DNA of 64,000 nt from Branchiostoma floridae (taxonomy: Eukaryota > Chordata > Leptocardii > Amphioxiformes > Branchiostomatidae). Every line of letters starts with the position of its first letter. Positions within the stretch are counted from its first letter, which is position 1. Below the pieces are notes generated by a model. The model searched no databases. It saw nothing but the letters and a program-made list of their open reading frames with translations, and was not told where the DNA came from. Location of the stretch: the NCBI RefSeq assembly GCF_000003815.2, contig NC_049987.1, forward strand, positions 15,838,999-15,902,998. Reading direction: 5' to 3'. Shown in pieces: positions 29,731 through 42,339 of the stretch. The position numbers were made by a program, and so were the translations under genes.

Positions 29731-31311
29731 GCTGCTTGTCACCATGTAAACAACACGTATCGTAGCATGAACATGAACATACTATTACCCAGTATTTGTG
29801 TCTTATTTATTACCTGTAATATCTTTTCTGCAAGAAATAGGAAGTTTCTGTATTTCAGTTTAATACAAAAAAAACTGCTTTGATGGTAAACCCTTGCAGG
29901 TCTTTTACGTGATCTATGAGAATTCTTACGTTTGAGCCCCGCGAGCACGCACTGATATGTACCTGTAAGTAGTGCGTGCTCGGAGTCATGTTTGAACCCC
30001 GTTTGAGCGTGCGTGCTCCGAGTCATGTGATCTTCGTTTTGCTAACTATAGCCCGTTTTGGGGCTGCAAAGCACATCTTTTCTGAATAAAGTATTAAGTA
30101 GTAAAATGCCGCTAGTCGAAGAAGAGTTTTTCCCGAGGATGATGTTGGTGCACGTAGCCGGGCCAGTAGTTTCGCCTCAAGGTATCTGGAAGACGAGGAA
30201 CCACCCCAGGTTAGTGAAAATCGGTACCGGAAAGTTGGTCTAAACAATGCTTTTTTTTGTATAGAATAAGGCGGAACTCGGAAGCGATTTGTAGTACCGG
30301 TTACTGTTAAATACACCGCAATTTTATGACACATTTTCGTCTGCACTTGTACCCCAATATGCCTCATAATTCAAGGACTAATGCCGACTTCGTGTACAAG
30401 AGTTTTTGTTCTCGGCGATGTGTTGTTGATTATCTCTCCTGGTGATTTGCGCGAAAACAAAAAACAACAACAAACAAGTTACTTGTGATCTATCCCGACT
30501 CGGTCATTCAACAGTATTGTTGGGTGTGTAACAAAGCCCATCACTTCCCCCATTTCAACTTTTGGGATGTCCAAAGACCAAGAATGCATGATCATGCATG
30601 CATGATCTGTGTATATTATTTTCTTTTTTCTTCGGGCTTGGCAGAAATTTCTTGGGAGAAAAGATTAGAAGGGAATCTTATTACCTAACATCCATACTTT
30701 TGACGTTTGATCTGTTTCTGTGTTGTTTTATGTTCAAAATTTTATTTGACGTAGAGAAATACAGTTGATACGTGGTACATCATTCGAACAATAGGATTAC
30801 GGTATGATCGGGCCACACTCAGGGTGTATACGATTGCAGAGTATAAGAATTGAATTTAAAGATAGATTTGTTTCTTGGTCTTCAAATTGTGTTCACTGAA
30901 ACTGTTAATGTCATCTGTGTACAGTCACATTGATTTTGATTCTAGATTACGTAGTATTCAAGTAGGACTTGTGTTTACTGTTGACTTTAGCTTGCAAAAC
31001 AACATCTGGTTTGTGTCGAACTGGCCCGGATCTAATAGTGGATCTTTGGGCCCCCAGGGGATCAAAGTTGTTAATTGGATGCAGTCGCTCTCAGGGTCTA
31101 ACCCACACGTGGGATCCCCACTCACTCCCGCCATCAGATCTTAGGGAGCAGGCTGCATCCTCAGATCAGAGGTACACAAGCGCTGTCCAAAGTAGTACAA
31201 ACACGCGAAGGTTTTAGATGTTCGTATTTATTTTTTGTGATATACATATGTATTTGACCAGTGTCAGGATTATGATCATTGTTTTCTGTGATTTATTGGT
31301 TGGTATACAGC
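29731..31311. other. No confident gene; GTGCGTGCTC inverted motifs
   Basis: At 29939-30020 GAGCACGCACT and AGTGCGTGCTC form an inverted repeat, and GTGCGTGCTCSGAGTCATGT occurs twice. A 61-codon frame at 30058-30243 has no family resemblance. AT-rich otherwise. Confidence 0.4.
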
Positions 31312-31410
31312 TACCCCAGGTCAGCAGCGGAGGGATGTATATGAAAAGACAACCGCCGAACTTTAATATCAGTTGGAGACGAAACGCGGCTCGAAGAGGT
31401 CATGGCTTCG
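31312..31410 (+). CDS. Candidate orphan exon
   Basis: Bounded by GGTTGGTATACAG and TTC|GTAAGTAC. The 99-nt phase-0 reading is LPQVSSGGMYMKRQPPNFNI, then SWRRNAARRGHGF. Good splice sites and basic composition, but no family and no proven neighbouring exon. Confidence 0.3.
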
Positions 31411-32199
31411 TAAGTACAGTCTAATGTTTGATTATAGCCGTCCTGTACTATGATGGTGATATACACACGTTTTAAGTTTTCCATATACGTGAAATACACC
31501 CAAGAAATTGAAGAATGTGTGTGTCCGGCCGCTGCTGACATCTGCGATTGATTGTGTTGTTTGCTTATTTTCGGACGGAACCTGTATGATGGAAATATCC
31601 CTATCTATTCAAAAGGATCATACAGCATGACAACAAGGAGGCTTCAGTTAGAAACCTCCATTTTAAACATTTTAGTGTTTTATTAGTTTTTCTTTTCCCT
31701 TTAGCAAGACGTTAATGAGATGTGTTTTTGGAAGAGTTTGTATGTTTTACTCAATATTCGCACAAGCAACACGCCTAACTGGGGGTAAATATCATTACAT
31801 TGATGAATAGATGATGATAAAATATTTTTCTCCTTTGGAGTAACAACTATGTACAATGTTATCTCTTGATCTGTTTACGATTGTGGGTTGTCGTGATTTC
31901 CCGGACCATCCGGCATGTCTGGTACTAATTAAGCTGGAATGGCTGCGGAGAGACCGCGTGTGGTCGAGATCAAAACACAAACATACAGTATTCCGTATTT
32001 GTGATTTAGCATCATAGCTAATCAAAGAGACGGATGGAAACTCATTGAATTCGGGACAGTTTTAGGTCGTATCTTAGAAGAAATGATTATTGATTCAATC
32101 CCTATGTTCCGAAATATCTGCGTTCCGACGTACAAGCATATCTAATCTCAAAGACGAAAGTAGTTTGTGTATAGAAGGGGCGGATTTTGTTTGAGACTT

Positions 32200-32477
32200 T
32201 GGAAGAGCATTGCCCAAGATACAGTTGAAGAATCTTCATGACTTTTGGCATGTATATAGCTTGAATAATGATTTATCTAATCAAAATCAAATCATGCTCT
32301 CGAGAGCTAATTTCCTTAACTGAGAAGAGTTTATAAATATATTGTATTTCATGATGGGACTCTTGGACATATGACATACGATACTAAAATTCCTGACATG
32401 CATGTAGGAAAAACGGACTCACACTATACTATTAGGCTAGCGCCTGATTAAACTTTGTTATATTTAGTATATAGATA
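32200..32477 (+). mobile_element. Helentron-like family fragment ending in a gap
   Basis: ATCTTCATGACTTTTGGCATG and TATATAGCTTGAATAATG are diverged versions of the ATGATTTTTGGTATGTAGATAG phrase of the family; the CATATGACATA phrase follows. Cut by N at 32478. Confidence 0.5.
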
Positions 32478-32577
32478 NNNNNNNNNNNNNNNNNNNNNNN
32501 NNNNNNNNNNNNNNNNNNNNNNNNNNNNNNNNNNNNNNNNNNNNNNNNNNNNNNNNNNNNNNNNNNNNNNNNNNNNN
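32478..32577. other. Assembly gap (100 N)
   Basis: 100 N placeholder within repeat-derived sequence. Confidence 0.95.
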
Positions 32578-32931
32578 CCTATAGCTAGGTTCTGGAGACT
32601 TAATATTTAAGCAGCTTGTGCAGACTGGAATATTTGTAACTTGATTAGATGGATACCACAGCTTCTTTGTAAATATTTCATTTACTTTGTATCCCATTGT
32701 CAGAGACAGTTGAAAGTTTCAATGTTTTGCCCATGTACAGGGTAGAAGTCAGATCAAACCGCCGTGGTCTCCAGGGCTCCATCGACTGCCTTGCTGATGG
32801 GAGGACTTAACCGGTCAGTGTGATGTGAGTGAGTGCGCCTGATGAAAGCGCAGACATAGGGATGTAATCAATGCAGACTTGTTGGAATATATCAATCAGC
32901 TAAGGTGATCATGTTGAGATGAGTGTGTGTC

Positions 32932-33335
32932 CTAAGAGCGACGAAGACAAAATATCCCTGGCACCCGTAAAGATGTTCACCATGACTCCACAACCCCGCC
33001 ACGCCACATACTGCGACTCTTTTCGTTTATTTTTGTTCTCTCTACGTACAGCAGCGCCTACAACATATCTTAGCTGTGACGAGCATCCAAACAGCCGTAC
33101 AACGACTGTGTCAAATTTATGAGTTGGCTTTCAATTGGAAGAAACCGCTATTTTCAGTATCAGTGTATCCGTTAAGTATTTGAAACGAGCGATGTGATCT
33201 CTGTGTTTTCTCTCGATCCCAACAGACTGACCATACATACTGGACACGAGTGACAACGTCAAGGTGTTCCTGACACCCGTACCTGTGTCCACCAGGACGA
33301 CGCAGTTCCGCCACAACGTGCACAGGGACTCCTAC
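32932..33335 (+). repeat. Two related exon-like segments about 316 bp apart
   Basis: 32932-33018 and 33248-33334 align over about 85 bp. Shared phrases: CACCCGTA, TCCACCA, CCGCCAC, GACTC. The readings SDEDKISLAPVKMFT...RHA and SDNVKVFLTPVPVST...RHN are similar, suggesting an ancient duplication of a coding exon. The second lies behind a plausible acceptor (GATCCCAACAG, 33226) but a TGA directly follows in the matching frame. Function unknown. Confidence 0.4.
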
Positions 33336-33352
33336 CACGACAGGGAAAGTCA

Positions 33353-35189
33353 GTGGAGTCCGTGCAAGTCAGTGAGACGAGCTGCATCACTGAAGGAGCT
33401 AGAATAGACGTCCGTGTGCCTTATAAAGTCGGGAAGGAGCTACAAATCACCCAGAACAGCACCATCGACAGGAGGAAGATAACGAGAGGGGAGTGCCAGA
33501 CCAGTAGCAGATCTAGAATAGCCAATCGATTGCGCTGCTACAACCATAGTGAACCTAAAACTAGTTAGAGAATTCACGGACTAGTTTTGAGGTGATTTAT
33601 ACCATTACTGTGCATTTTAGTGTACTGGGTATACATTGCAGTAGTAGTTGATTGTGCATGTGTATCAAAGAACCGTACATAAGGTTAACCTCAGCGACGA
33701 CGGACCGAATCAAACCGGAGATGGATGTAGTAAAGGAGAGAACCGCCAGAGGAATGTTCAGTACAATTACTCTGTATCCAACCTGTGACCGAAGTTAGCG
33801 GGGTCAGCATTATGTAGTAACGTCAAAACACTTCAACAGTCTCCCGTGCCAAGTGTACGGAAAACCTTGTCTCTGCGTCCTTCCTTTATTCTAGCTGTGC
33901 TAGTCATAGTCTTCAAAGCAGAATCTAAACAACGTGAAATCCATTGGTTTCATGACTTGTTTGAAATATGTGACTTATTAACATTTCACAACCAGGCTTT
34001 ACTTAATATGTATCTATGTAGCCGGTATAACCGCCCTTCGGCGTAACACACCAGCTTCAATTCCAAACGACAATTACCTGAAATCACTTCACTTTGTATT
34101 TTATAGATATCGACATAAAACTGACATATTCGTCTTCATTATTTGTTTTGACCCCGTGAAAGCATATCATCCCAAAGCTCAAAAGACAAAGGCGAAAGCT
34201 ATTTTTCTACCCTCAAAATCATCCTTTCTATAGCTCCAAACGACAACCACTTGAAGCATTCCATTCCAAATTGCAAAAAGCACAAGCTTATATAAGAAAT
34301 AAAATCTGGGACATATTGATCTTCATTATGATATTCATAAGCATGCGAAACATCGTAGCAGTGTGTACTGCCTATGATGTGCAAGGATTGCAGTCATTCC
34401 CGGTTATGTGAAAAGACCGTTCCTTAAATCATTAATCCTGACACAAAGAATGCCTAAACAAAGAAAAATAAACAGCTAGAATAGTCCTCAAATACCACTA
34501 ACAAAGAACGACACCCCCGAGTTTAGCCAAAAATCAATTCCCAAGGGAATGCGTTCGTGGAATTTTCTAAATTCTTTCAAAGCGATCGTAATACTGTAGA
34601 AAATGCCTCCGCCCCTGAGGCGTCGCCAAAAATGGCGATTCTTCGCTGGAAAATGGAGAGGTGGGGACGGTGTCCCTATCAAGTTTTCAGATAAGGCCTA
34701 ATTATCTGGACTAACGGAGTGTCGATGTATCCTTCTTTGGATTTATTCTCCACTATGTTGACAGAGTGGCATTCTTTTATTGTACTGTTATCTTGAATTT
34801 ATCAAAGTTGGTTACGAGATGTTGGAGAAGTATGACTGGAATTTCTTCAACGTGTACGAACACGCATCTCAGTTCAGCGGACTCATTTGAATATGAATGG
34901 AATGTTCAAGGTACAAAAACTACCTCAGCGTCATAAACTGGAAGAAAACGTGCTATATTTCTGTCATCTCCTGGAAAATACGCCTTGAATTAACGATGGA
35001 AGGTAGTCAAGGAAAATCGGACATAAAATATTCGACTACTGGGCGACAAACAAGTTTGTTATGATTCTGTTTTTCTCTTGAATAAGAGCACTTATTCCGA
35101 ACAGCTGCAGATACATGTGACTAGGATTTGTTATGTAAACTGATTTATGTGAACAGCTGACTAAGGAATTTCGGAGATACAGTCGTCCG
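33353..35189. other. No confident gene
   Basis: A 71-codon frame at 33353-33568 and a minus-strand 64-codon frame at 34488-34682 have no recognised family. Mostly AT-rich. Confidence 0.4.
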
Positions 35190-35494
35190 CGGAAACGGGT
35201 GATGAGCGGACCTTGGCTTGCGACAACACACACTTTCAAACTTTCCCAGGAGGATTATAGTAGGCTCCTAGAACTGCATCATTATTACAAAGAAAAGAAG
35301 AACACACGCCGATACCTGGAACTTACCTTTGTTGGTTTGTTTTTCTGTTACTTTTCTATTATCCGTCTCATAGCAGATATTGTGCTTAAAAACTGCAATT
35401 GTTATCCGGACAATAGGTCCTTTATTTTCATGTCCTGTAACTGTTCTATCTCTGTGGCAAGCCCCAATATTGTTCCATTAAGATCAAGGGTTAC

Positions 35495-36940
35495 ATGATT
35501 AGTTCATATAAGTTAGAATGTGTCTCGATCAATGTCAGAGGCCTTAACGATGTACTTAAAAGGAGAAACTTATTTAGATGGTCACATGAGAAAAAGTATG
35601 ATGTAATCTTTCTTCAAGAAACCTTTTCGTTAGCCAAATGTGAAAAATATTGGTCACAGGAATGGGGTGGCAAGACCATTATGGCACATGGTACAGTCCA
35701 TAGCAAAGGTGTTATGATTATGTTTAATCCAAGGATGTCTCTCCATACAGTTGCATGTAAAATAGACAGTGAAGGCAGGTTCATTTTTGCTAATATACAA
35801 GTACAAAATAAGAAATTTAGTTTGATCAATGTTTACGCGCCTAATAATGAAACTCTACAGATTGCCTTCTTTCAAAATTTAAAACATAACATTACCCACT
35901 TCTGTGAAGGAGATATTTTGCTTGGAGGAGATCTAAACATAGCTCTACAGGTGTACGATAAGGAGGGAGGCAAGCCTGTAATAGAAAAAAAACATGTTAT
36001 CAAAGAGATAGAGTCATTAATGGATTGCTTTTCCCTAAAGGATATATGGAGAGAACAAAACTTGAATACAAGACGATATACTTGGAATAACGCAGATTAT
36101 TCCATTAAATGCAGGTTAGATTATTGGTTGATAGAGGTAAATGAAGATAAGATTGCTAAAACCGACATAATAAATGCACCTGTTCCAGACCACAGGGCTG
36201 TATCATTAACCCTTACGTCTTCCTGTTATAAACCAAGAGGTCCTGGGTTTTGGAAGTTTAATAACTCTTTATTGTCTGATGAAACATTTACAGTCCAGTT
36301 GAAAAATAAAATTGTTGTATGTAGCCGATATTATTCATATATAAACGACCTGTCTTTAAAATGGGATATGATAAAACTGGAAATTAGAGGGTTTACTATA
36401 AAATATGCAAAACAAAAAGCCAAGGAAAATAGAGATTTGGAAAGAGAACTAGAACTCCAACTTAACGAACTACAGAAAGACTGTGACTTAAACCCGACAA
36501 AAATAGCTTTGTCAAACCTTACAAAAGTAAAACAAAAATTAAGTGAGATTCACACTCAAAGAACAAAAGGGGCAATGATTAGAAGTAAAAGTAAATGGTG
36601 TGAAGAAGGGGAGAGGAACACAAGATATTTTCTAAATTTAGAAAGGAGAAATTACGAACAAAAAAACATTACTGAAATTATAAAAGAAGACGACACAGTT
36701 GTTACAAACGCAAAACAAATTTTGTTATTACAAGCTGAATATTATAAAAAAATGTACACATCATCCAACTGTGATCCAAACAAGATAGAATTTTTACCCT
36801 TCTTTCAACCAAACAACATACCAAAATTATCTGACATAGAAAAAAAAAGATGTGAAGGGGAAATCCTTAAAATAGAGCTTAATATTGCTTTGCAGCATCT
36901 GAATAGGAAAAAAATAAATCCCCAGGAAGCGATGGTTTAA
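35495..36940 (+). CDS. LINE ORF2, endonuclease half (frame 1)
   Basis: 481 codons. The APE-type endonuclease shows its landmark residues: SINVRG (N13), FLQETF (E42), GGDLNIAL (D and N), CRLDYWLI, and VPDHRAVSL (D, H), so the nuclease site looks complete. A lysine/glutamate-rich linker follows. It nicks target DNA to prime reverse transcription. The frame ends in EAMV-stop after a run of seven A at about 36908-36914; the expected NKSPGSDGLT continues in another frame, so an A-run length change is the break. Confidence 0.88.
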   Translation: MISSYKLECVSINVRGLNDVLKRRNLFRWSHEKKYDVIFLQETFSLAKCEKYWSQEWGGKTIMAHGTVHSKGVMIMFNPRMSLHTVACKIDSEGRFIFANIQVQNKKFSLINVYAPNNETLQIAFFQNLKHNITHFCEGDILLGGDLNIALQVYDKEGGKPVIEKKHVIKEIESLMDCFSLKDIWREQNLNTRRYTWNNADYSIKCRLDYWLIEVNEDKIAKTDIINAPVPDHRAVSLTLTSSCYKPRGPGFWKFNNSLLSDETFTVQLKNKIVVCSRYYSYINDLSLKWDMIKLEIRGFTIKYAKQKAKENRDLERELELQLNELQKDCDLNPTKIALSNLTKVKQKLSEIHTQRTKGAMIRSKSKWCEEGERNTRYFLNLERRNYEQKNITEIIKEDDTVVTNAKQILLLQAEYYKKMYTSSNCDPNKIEFLPFFQPNNIPKLSDIEKKRCEGEILKIELNIALQHLNRKKINPQEAMV

Positions 36941-39171
36941 CAACAGAATTCTACGTACATTTCTGGCAGTACTTAGAAAAAGACCTCCTTTTAGCTGCAA
37001 ATTATGCCTTTAGAAAAGGTGAATTACCAGTGTCACAGAAACGAGGAGTAATTCATTTAATACCAAAAAAGGATAGCGACTTAAGGAAACTTGGAAATTG
37101 GCGCCCTATTACACTTTTAAATGTTGATTATAAACTCATAAGTAAAACTTTAGCGAATAGACTAGAACCTCTCTTGCCAAAGTTGATACATCCAGACCAA
37201 ACAGGTTTTATAAAAGGAAGACAAATATTCACTAATGTAAGACATATTGCTGATTTCATGGAGTACACAAAAATGTATAATTTGCCTGCCCTTGCCTTAT
37301 TCATCGACTTTAAAAAAGCCTTCGATACAATTGAGCGTAAAGTTATCATTAAAACATTAGAAACAATGAATCTTGGAAAAAACTTCATTGACTGGGTCAA
37401 ACTACTGTACAAAAATGCCATTAGTTGTGTTATTAACAACGGTTTTTCGTCGCCGTGGTTTGATGTAAGTAGAGGGGTAAGGCAGGGTGATCCACTTTCA
37501 GCATATCTATTTAACTTAGTGATTGAAGTTGTAGCCTGTAGAATAAGGGCCGATCCTTCTGTCGAAGGTATATCGATCTATGGCTGCAAGCGAAAACTAT
37601 CCATGTATGCTGATGATTTAACCGGTCTTGTCAAAGATGAAAACTCCGCTAAAAGCTTACTAGACATTCTAGATCATTTTAAACTCTGTAGTGGCCTAGA
37701 GGTCAGTAAAAAAAAAACTAAAGCTATGTGGATGGGAGCAAGCAGACATAGGATCGATGAGCCTTTGGAGGTTCTGTGGCCACGTGGGCCTATATATGCA
37801 CTGGGTACTTATTTCTCATACAACCAGGAAGACTGTGATAAGTTAAACTTTGATTATCACCTGAAAGCTATGGAGAAACTGTTAAATGTATGGAGGATAA
37901 GAGATCTAACTACAATTGGGAGAATTGTTCTTGTTAAAACACTTGGTATTTCTAAACTAATTTATAATTGTACGGTTCTGCCGGTTCCCGCTGGCTTTTC
38001 TGAGAAAGTAAATGGTTATATTTTCAAATGTATTTGGGATGAAAAAAAGCCAAAGGTGAAAAAGAAGACAGTAATAGGGAAAAAAGACCAAGGTGGTCTA
38101 ACTATGGTGGATTTTTCCATTAAATGTAAAGCCCTTAAGGCGTCATGGATTAAGAGACTCGAGAAAAGTGAAGGTTGTTCCTATATGTTAAGTCAGTGGG
38201 GAGGGAAATTACTATTTCAATGTAACTATGATATAACATGTTTAGATCTATCTAATTTACCATTGTTCTACTGTCAAGTACTGCAGGCNNNNNNNNNNNN
38301 NNNNNNNNNNNNNNNNNNNNNNNNNNNNNNNNNNNNNNNNNNNNNNNNNNNNNNNNNNNNNNNNNNNNNNNNNNNNNNNNNNNNNNNNNNNNNNNNNNNN
38401 NNNNNNNNNNNNNNNNNNNNNNNNNNNNNNNNNNNNNNNNNNNNNNNNNNNNNNNNNNNNNNNNNNNNNNNNNNNNNNNNNNNNNNNNNNNNNNNNNNNN
38501 NNNNNNNNNNNNNNNNNNNNNNNNNNNNNNNNNNNNNNNNNNNNNNNNNNNNNNNNNNNNNNNNNNNNNNNNNNNNNNNNNNNNNNNNNNNNNNNNNNNN
38601 NNNNNNNNNNNNNNNNNNNNNNNNNNNNNNNNNNNNNNNNNNNNNNNNNNNNNNNNNNNNNNNNNNNNNNNNNNNNNNNNNNNNNNNNNNNNNNNNNNNN
38701 NNNNNNNNNNNNNNNNNNNNNNNNNNNNNNNNNNNNNNNNNNNNNNNNNNNNNNNNNNNNNNNNNNNNNNNNNNNNNNNNNNNNNNNNNNNNNNNNNNNN
38801 NNNNNNNNNNNNNNNNNNNNNNNNNNNNNNNNNNNNNNNNNNNNNNNNNNNNNNNNNNNNNNNNNNNNNNNNNNNNNNNNNNNNNNNNNNNNNNNNNNNN
38901 NNNNNNNNNNNNNNNNNNNNNNNNNNNNNNNNNNNNNNNNNNNNNNNNNNNNNNNNNNNNNNGTTATTGGAACGACTTTTGCTCATGGTGGCTCAAAACC
39001 TTTTCAGAACATATTGTATTAACGAAAACTGATATTATGTATGGTAAGGTTAACAAGCAGAAAATGAATAAATACTTGAATCAATGTTTATTACATGCAA
39101 AATATGCCATATTTAAGAATGTATCTTCGAATACTAAGCCTTATTTTTGTGACACAATCTTCTGTTATTAA
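36912..39171 (+). CDS. LINE ORF2, reverse transcriptase half (after frameshift)
   Basis: Continues from KSPGSDGLTTEFY; the first ATG in this frame is at 37030. RT motifs: WRPITLLNVDYKLISK, FIKGRQI, LALFIDFKKAFDTIE (first catalytic D), RGVRQGDPLSAYLFNL, and MYADDLTGLV (catalytic DD). After the gap the C terminus reads SWWLKTFSEH and LHAKYAIFKN, typical of L1/Tx1 C-terminal ends. It stays in frame across the 674-bp gap, suggesting the gap size is well estimated. Stop at 39169-39171. Confidence 0.88.
38289..38962. other. Assembly gap (674 N)
   Basis: The only gap not 100 N long, so probably sized by read pairs. It removes part of LINE ORF2. Confidence 0.95.
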
Positions 39172-39281
39172 CTTTCGAGACCAACATTCTTTGTAATAAG
39201 TTACTCCTCATTATGTATATCATGTTATATTAGGGGGCTTGCCACAGGGTTTCTTTTTTGTATTTGAAAGTTATATTGAAT

Positions 39282-39330
39282 TAAAAAAAAATAAAAAAAA
39301 AAAAATAAAAAAAAAAAAATAAAAAAAAAT
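39282..39330 (+). repeat. LINE 3' A-rich tail, (TA8-13)n
   Basis: Runs of eight to thirteen A separated by single T, directly after AGTTATATTGAATT. This is the retrotransposition tail. Confidence 0.88.
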
Positions 39331-40366
39331 TGACTAAAACATTAACATAATTTATGCATGGTGTTGTTAATCATTGAATAACGTACATATGTCACAATTA
39401 TAAAATTCCCATTATTAATCATAAAGTGGTTTTGCAATTTTTGCATAAATTATGCAAATAAGTTCCTCATTACCATATTTGGTATCTGCTTATATTCCAC
39501 CTATCATAATCAACAATGTGTTACATGTATTGAGGTCCAGTTCTTGAAAACAATGGAACTAAACAATTTCCTCATTAATTATGCAAATAAAGTCCTCATT
39601 TGCATAACATGTATATCATTATGAACATCTTTGCCTAAGCTACCTGCATGCCTAAAATGCAGGCAATCCGTTGTTCCTTTCTGCAGTTATCCTCTTTGGA
39701 GTGTCTTGACAAAAACACCCCTGCACTTCTACAATTAAATGTTAGGGGGCTGAAACTTGCCCCACTTGTTTATGGCGCTAAAAGCTATCTACCACCTAAA
39801 TGTCAAGACCATAGCATGTCTGGAACAAGAGATACATTGAAAAAACTGCTATGATAGAATATTCTCATTAATTATGCAAATGTACTCCTATTTTGCATAA
39901 TTAGTATCTTATCTTGTAAAACATTGTCTAAGGTACCTACATACCAAAAATGATGAAAATCCGTTGTTCCCTTCTTGAGTTATCCTCTTCAGAAGTTTTT
40001 GACAAAAATGCCCCTGCTATCCCATAACTAGACGCTAGGGGGCCCAAACTTATGTCATTTCTTCCTGAGCACAAGAGCTATCTAATACTGAAAAATCGTG
40101 ACCATAGCATGTTCAGAACACCAAGATAGCAAAACCGGAAGTTGCGCTGCAGTACCAAGGGGAGCCGCTAGGGGGCCCAAAATCTAATCATTTCCAGCTT
40201 TCATCACACACTACCAACACACCGAGTATGAAACCAATCCACCCAACCCTTCATAAGTTATGCTGACCACAAATATGCGGACACACAGACAGACACACAC
40301 ACAGACACACACACAGACACACCAAAAACTATACCTCCATTTTTTTCATGGAGGTAACTAAGTACA
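39331..40366 (-). mobile_element. Helentron-like element, long inverted copy
   Basis: Several ATTATGCAAATAA/ATTTGCATAA octamer pairs (39450-39610, 39870-39905). CCCCCTAGCGTC-type motifs occur near 40035 and 40165. A CA-rich tract (40275-40322) precedes the minus-strand 5' end at about 40357, here a hairpin ACCTCCATG...CATGGAGGT variant. The LINE tail abuts its left end. Confidence 0.65.
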
Positions 40367-41026
40367 CTTAAGTACACACTGATAAGCACGAGGATGATCA
40401 CAGTCTAAAACATTAGTTGAGGAAACCTTTATACAGTGCCATAAACCAAAATGTCTATGTCCTCAGAACCCTTTCACGCGGTGAATTTTCTAGGAGTCGA
40501 GGCTGGACAAAGTGTGTATTTCCGCCCTAAAGGTCAAATAACTTAGGACCAGAATTTCAAGAGATTCTCATGCAACTCTGTTTAAACATTTTGAGTCCTT
40601 CTTCTCTGGGGAGAATTTGTCGGATGTGAAAGATGAATTTTTTTTCCTTTATGATGATGATGATGATTTGGTTTTTATTGATTCCAACATACAAAGTAAT
40701 CTCAATCACAATCTCAAATTTAGAAATCCAATCCCGAAAATTAAGATGAGGCCGTATTCCATCGAAATACGTTACAGTGTATGAGAATGTGAGTCATGTG
40801 AGCTAAGCCTCTTTGTGTTCTAGTCTAACTACATGTACATTTTTAAGCAAGTTGCTTTAAAAGGAAAGTATGTAACATACAGTTCCCATATGGTAAAACC
40901 CCCTTTCCGTGACCCCGCAACGCCCTACCGGCCATATTACTTTACACTGGTAGTCATTTGGTAGGATATTGAACTGTAGTCACGCCTACACGCTTGCGCA
41001 ACATATTTCTTTTACCTACTGTAAAT
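40367..41026. other. No gene seen
   Basis: AT-rich. A short (ATG)n run at 40649-40667. Confidence 0.45.
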
Positions 41027-41200
41027 GCATTTAAATTCACGGGGATTTAATTGCGCGATAGCGATTTTCACGGTTGGTTTAAGTTCACGGTAGTCCATGT
41101 ACTGTAGTCTCGCACTGTCATGGAAAAATGTTTGCGGTGGTTTTAAGTTCAAGAAAAACACGAACATTAAACGGCCTCGAAAGTTTCGGCATTTACAGTA
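41027..41200. mobile_element. Palindromic MITE, TACTGTAAATG family, copy 2
   Basis: Ends TACTGTAAATGCATTTAAA and GCATTTACAGTA. Internal phrases GTTTAAGTTCACGG and GGTGGTTTTAAGTTC match copies at 7754 and 60091. Confidence 0.78.
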
Positions 41201-42335
41201 TCTTCAGAAACCTCTAAAATAAAAATTTTAATTCTCAAGCGTCCTTCCCTGAGGTGTTGTCGCGTGCTCAGGTGCCGCATTGTTCTGCTTGTATCATGCG
41301 GCGGTATCTGCTCGTTTGGCATGTTTGGTTACCTAAGTACCTAGCGGAAAGGATTTTTGTGTATCATCCCTGGCCCTTGACAAAAGATAACATCTCCAAT
41401 AACAAAAACCCAATACCAAACAGCAAAATAAAGCTTCATCCGCCAAATTAGTACACAGTGTTTGAAAAAGTCAAATGATCTTGTAAGTTATAATAATTTC
41501 AAATATTAGATTTTATTTTGAGATATGTATAAAAACTGCACTCAGCACAGTGTTTCCAATGCCGACTCGGATCTTCACACCGGTAGTCCCCTGCGCATTG
41601 CACGTACCCTAAATGTTATTTGGACAAAACGTCTTCGTCTCCAAGCTCCAGTTCTAGCATCCCAAAACAAGCTTCACTCATTCATCTGACGAAGGTCGGA
41701 GTCTTCGGCCGAAAATTTATGGTGAGTTTTTACTTTCATCTTTGAGCAAAGTTTAAACTTTTTCACTAATGTTTCACTGTGACACACTACAGCTAATGAT
41801 TCCCAACCTTTTCCATGACATTCAAAACGCATTTCCCACATTCTACCCATTAGCGTTCACTGCAATAGGCACTTGCAAATTTTGCAGGTCCTATACGGTG
41901 ACAACACAATTTTCCATTGTAAACGTACGAAAAAGTGGAAGAAACAAATGTGTCATTATCTGAAAAAAAAAAACTTGAAGCCATACAAACTTACCCACAA
42001 ATGATAATCTGCTCTGTCTACTATCACAAAACGCATTTGCAAGGATTTCTAAACCGCTAGTCTTGAGATACAATAGACCCCCCTAATCAGAGCACTTGCA
42101 TTATTCTTTTAGGCTAAAAACAGCTATCTGGCGATGATACCACTATTTCATGGGGGTAAAAAAATGGTCATCATTTATAATTGATTCAACAAGTATAGGG
42201 TCTTTCCCTAGCAACTCCAACCTGCCCAGATTTAACATAAAATCCCACCAGAAAGGTTTTTCAATTGTTTAAGCCTTTTTCTTATCTGAGCTCTCTCACC
42301 GGTATCATGCTATTACTTTATTTGCCAAGTAGGAA
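41201..42335. other. No gene seen
   Basis: Several short frames, none recognisable. Confidence 0.45.
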
Positions 42336-42339
42336 ATGT

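Larger units (their letters stand above)
35190..39330 (+). mobile_element. L1/Tx1-like non-LTR retrotransposon (LINE), nearly intact
   Basis: Carries an APE-type endonuclease and reverse transcriptase ORF (35495-39171) split by one frameshift, a 110-bp 3' UTR and an A-rich tail with TAAAAAAAA units (39282-39330). The 5' end is not fixed: 35190 is a guess that includes an upstream 99-codon frame (35199-35498), which overlaps the start of the main ORF by four bases but has no RNA-binding motif that I recognise. A 674-bp gap removes part of the C-terminal region. Target-site duplications could not be fixed. Confidence 0.88.

Noticed and set aside
30058..30243. 61-codon ORF starting MGLQSTSFLNK as a first exon
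   Set aside because: Phase does not match the orphan exon at 31312 and the alternative frame lacks a start.
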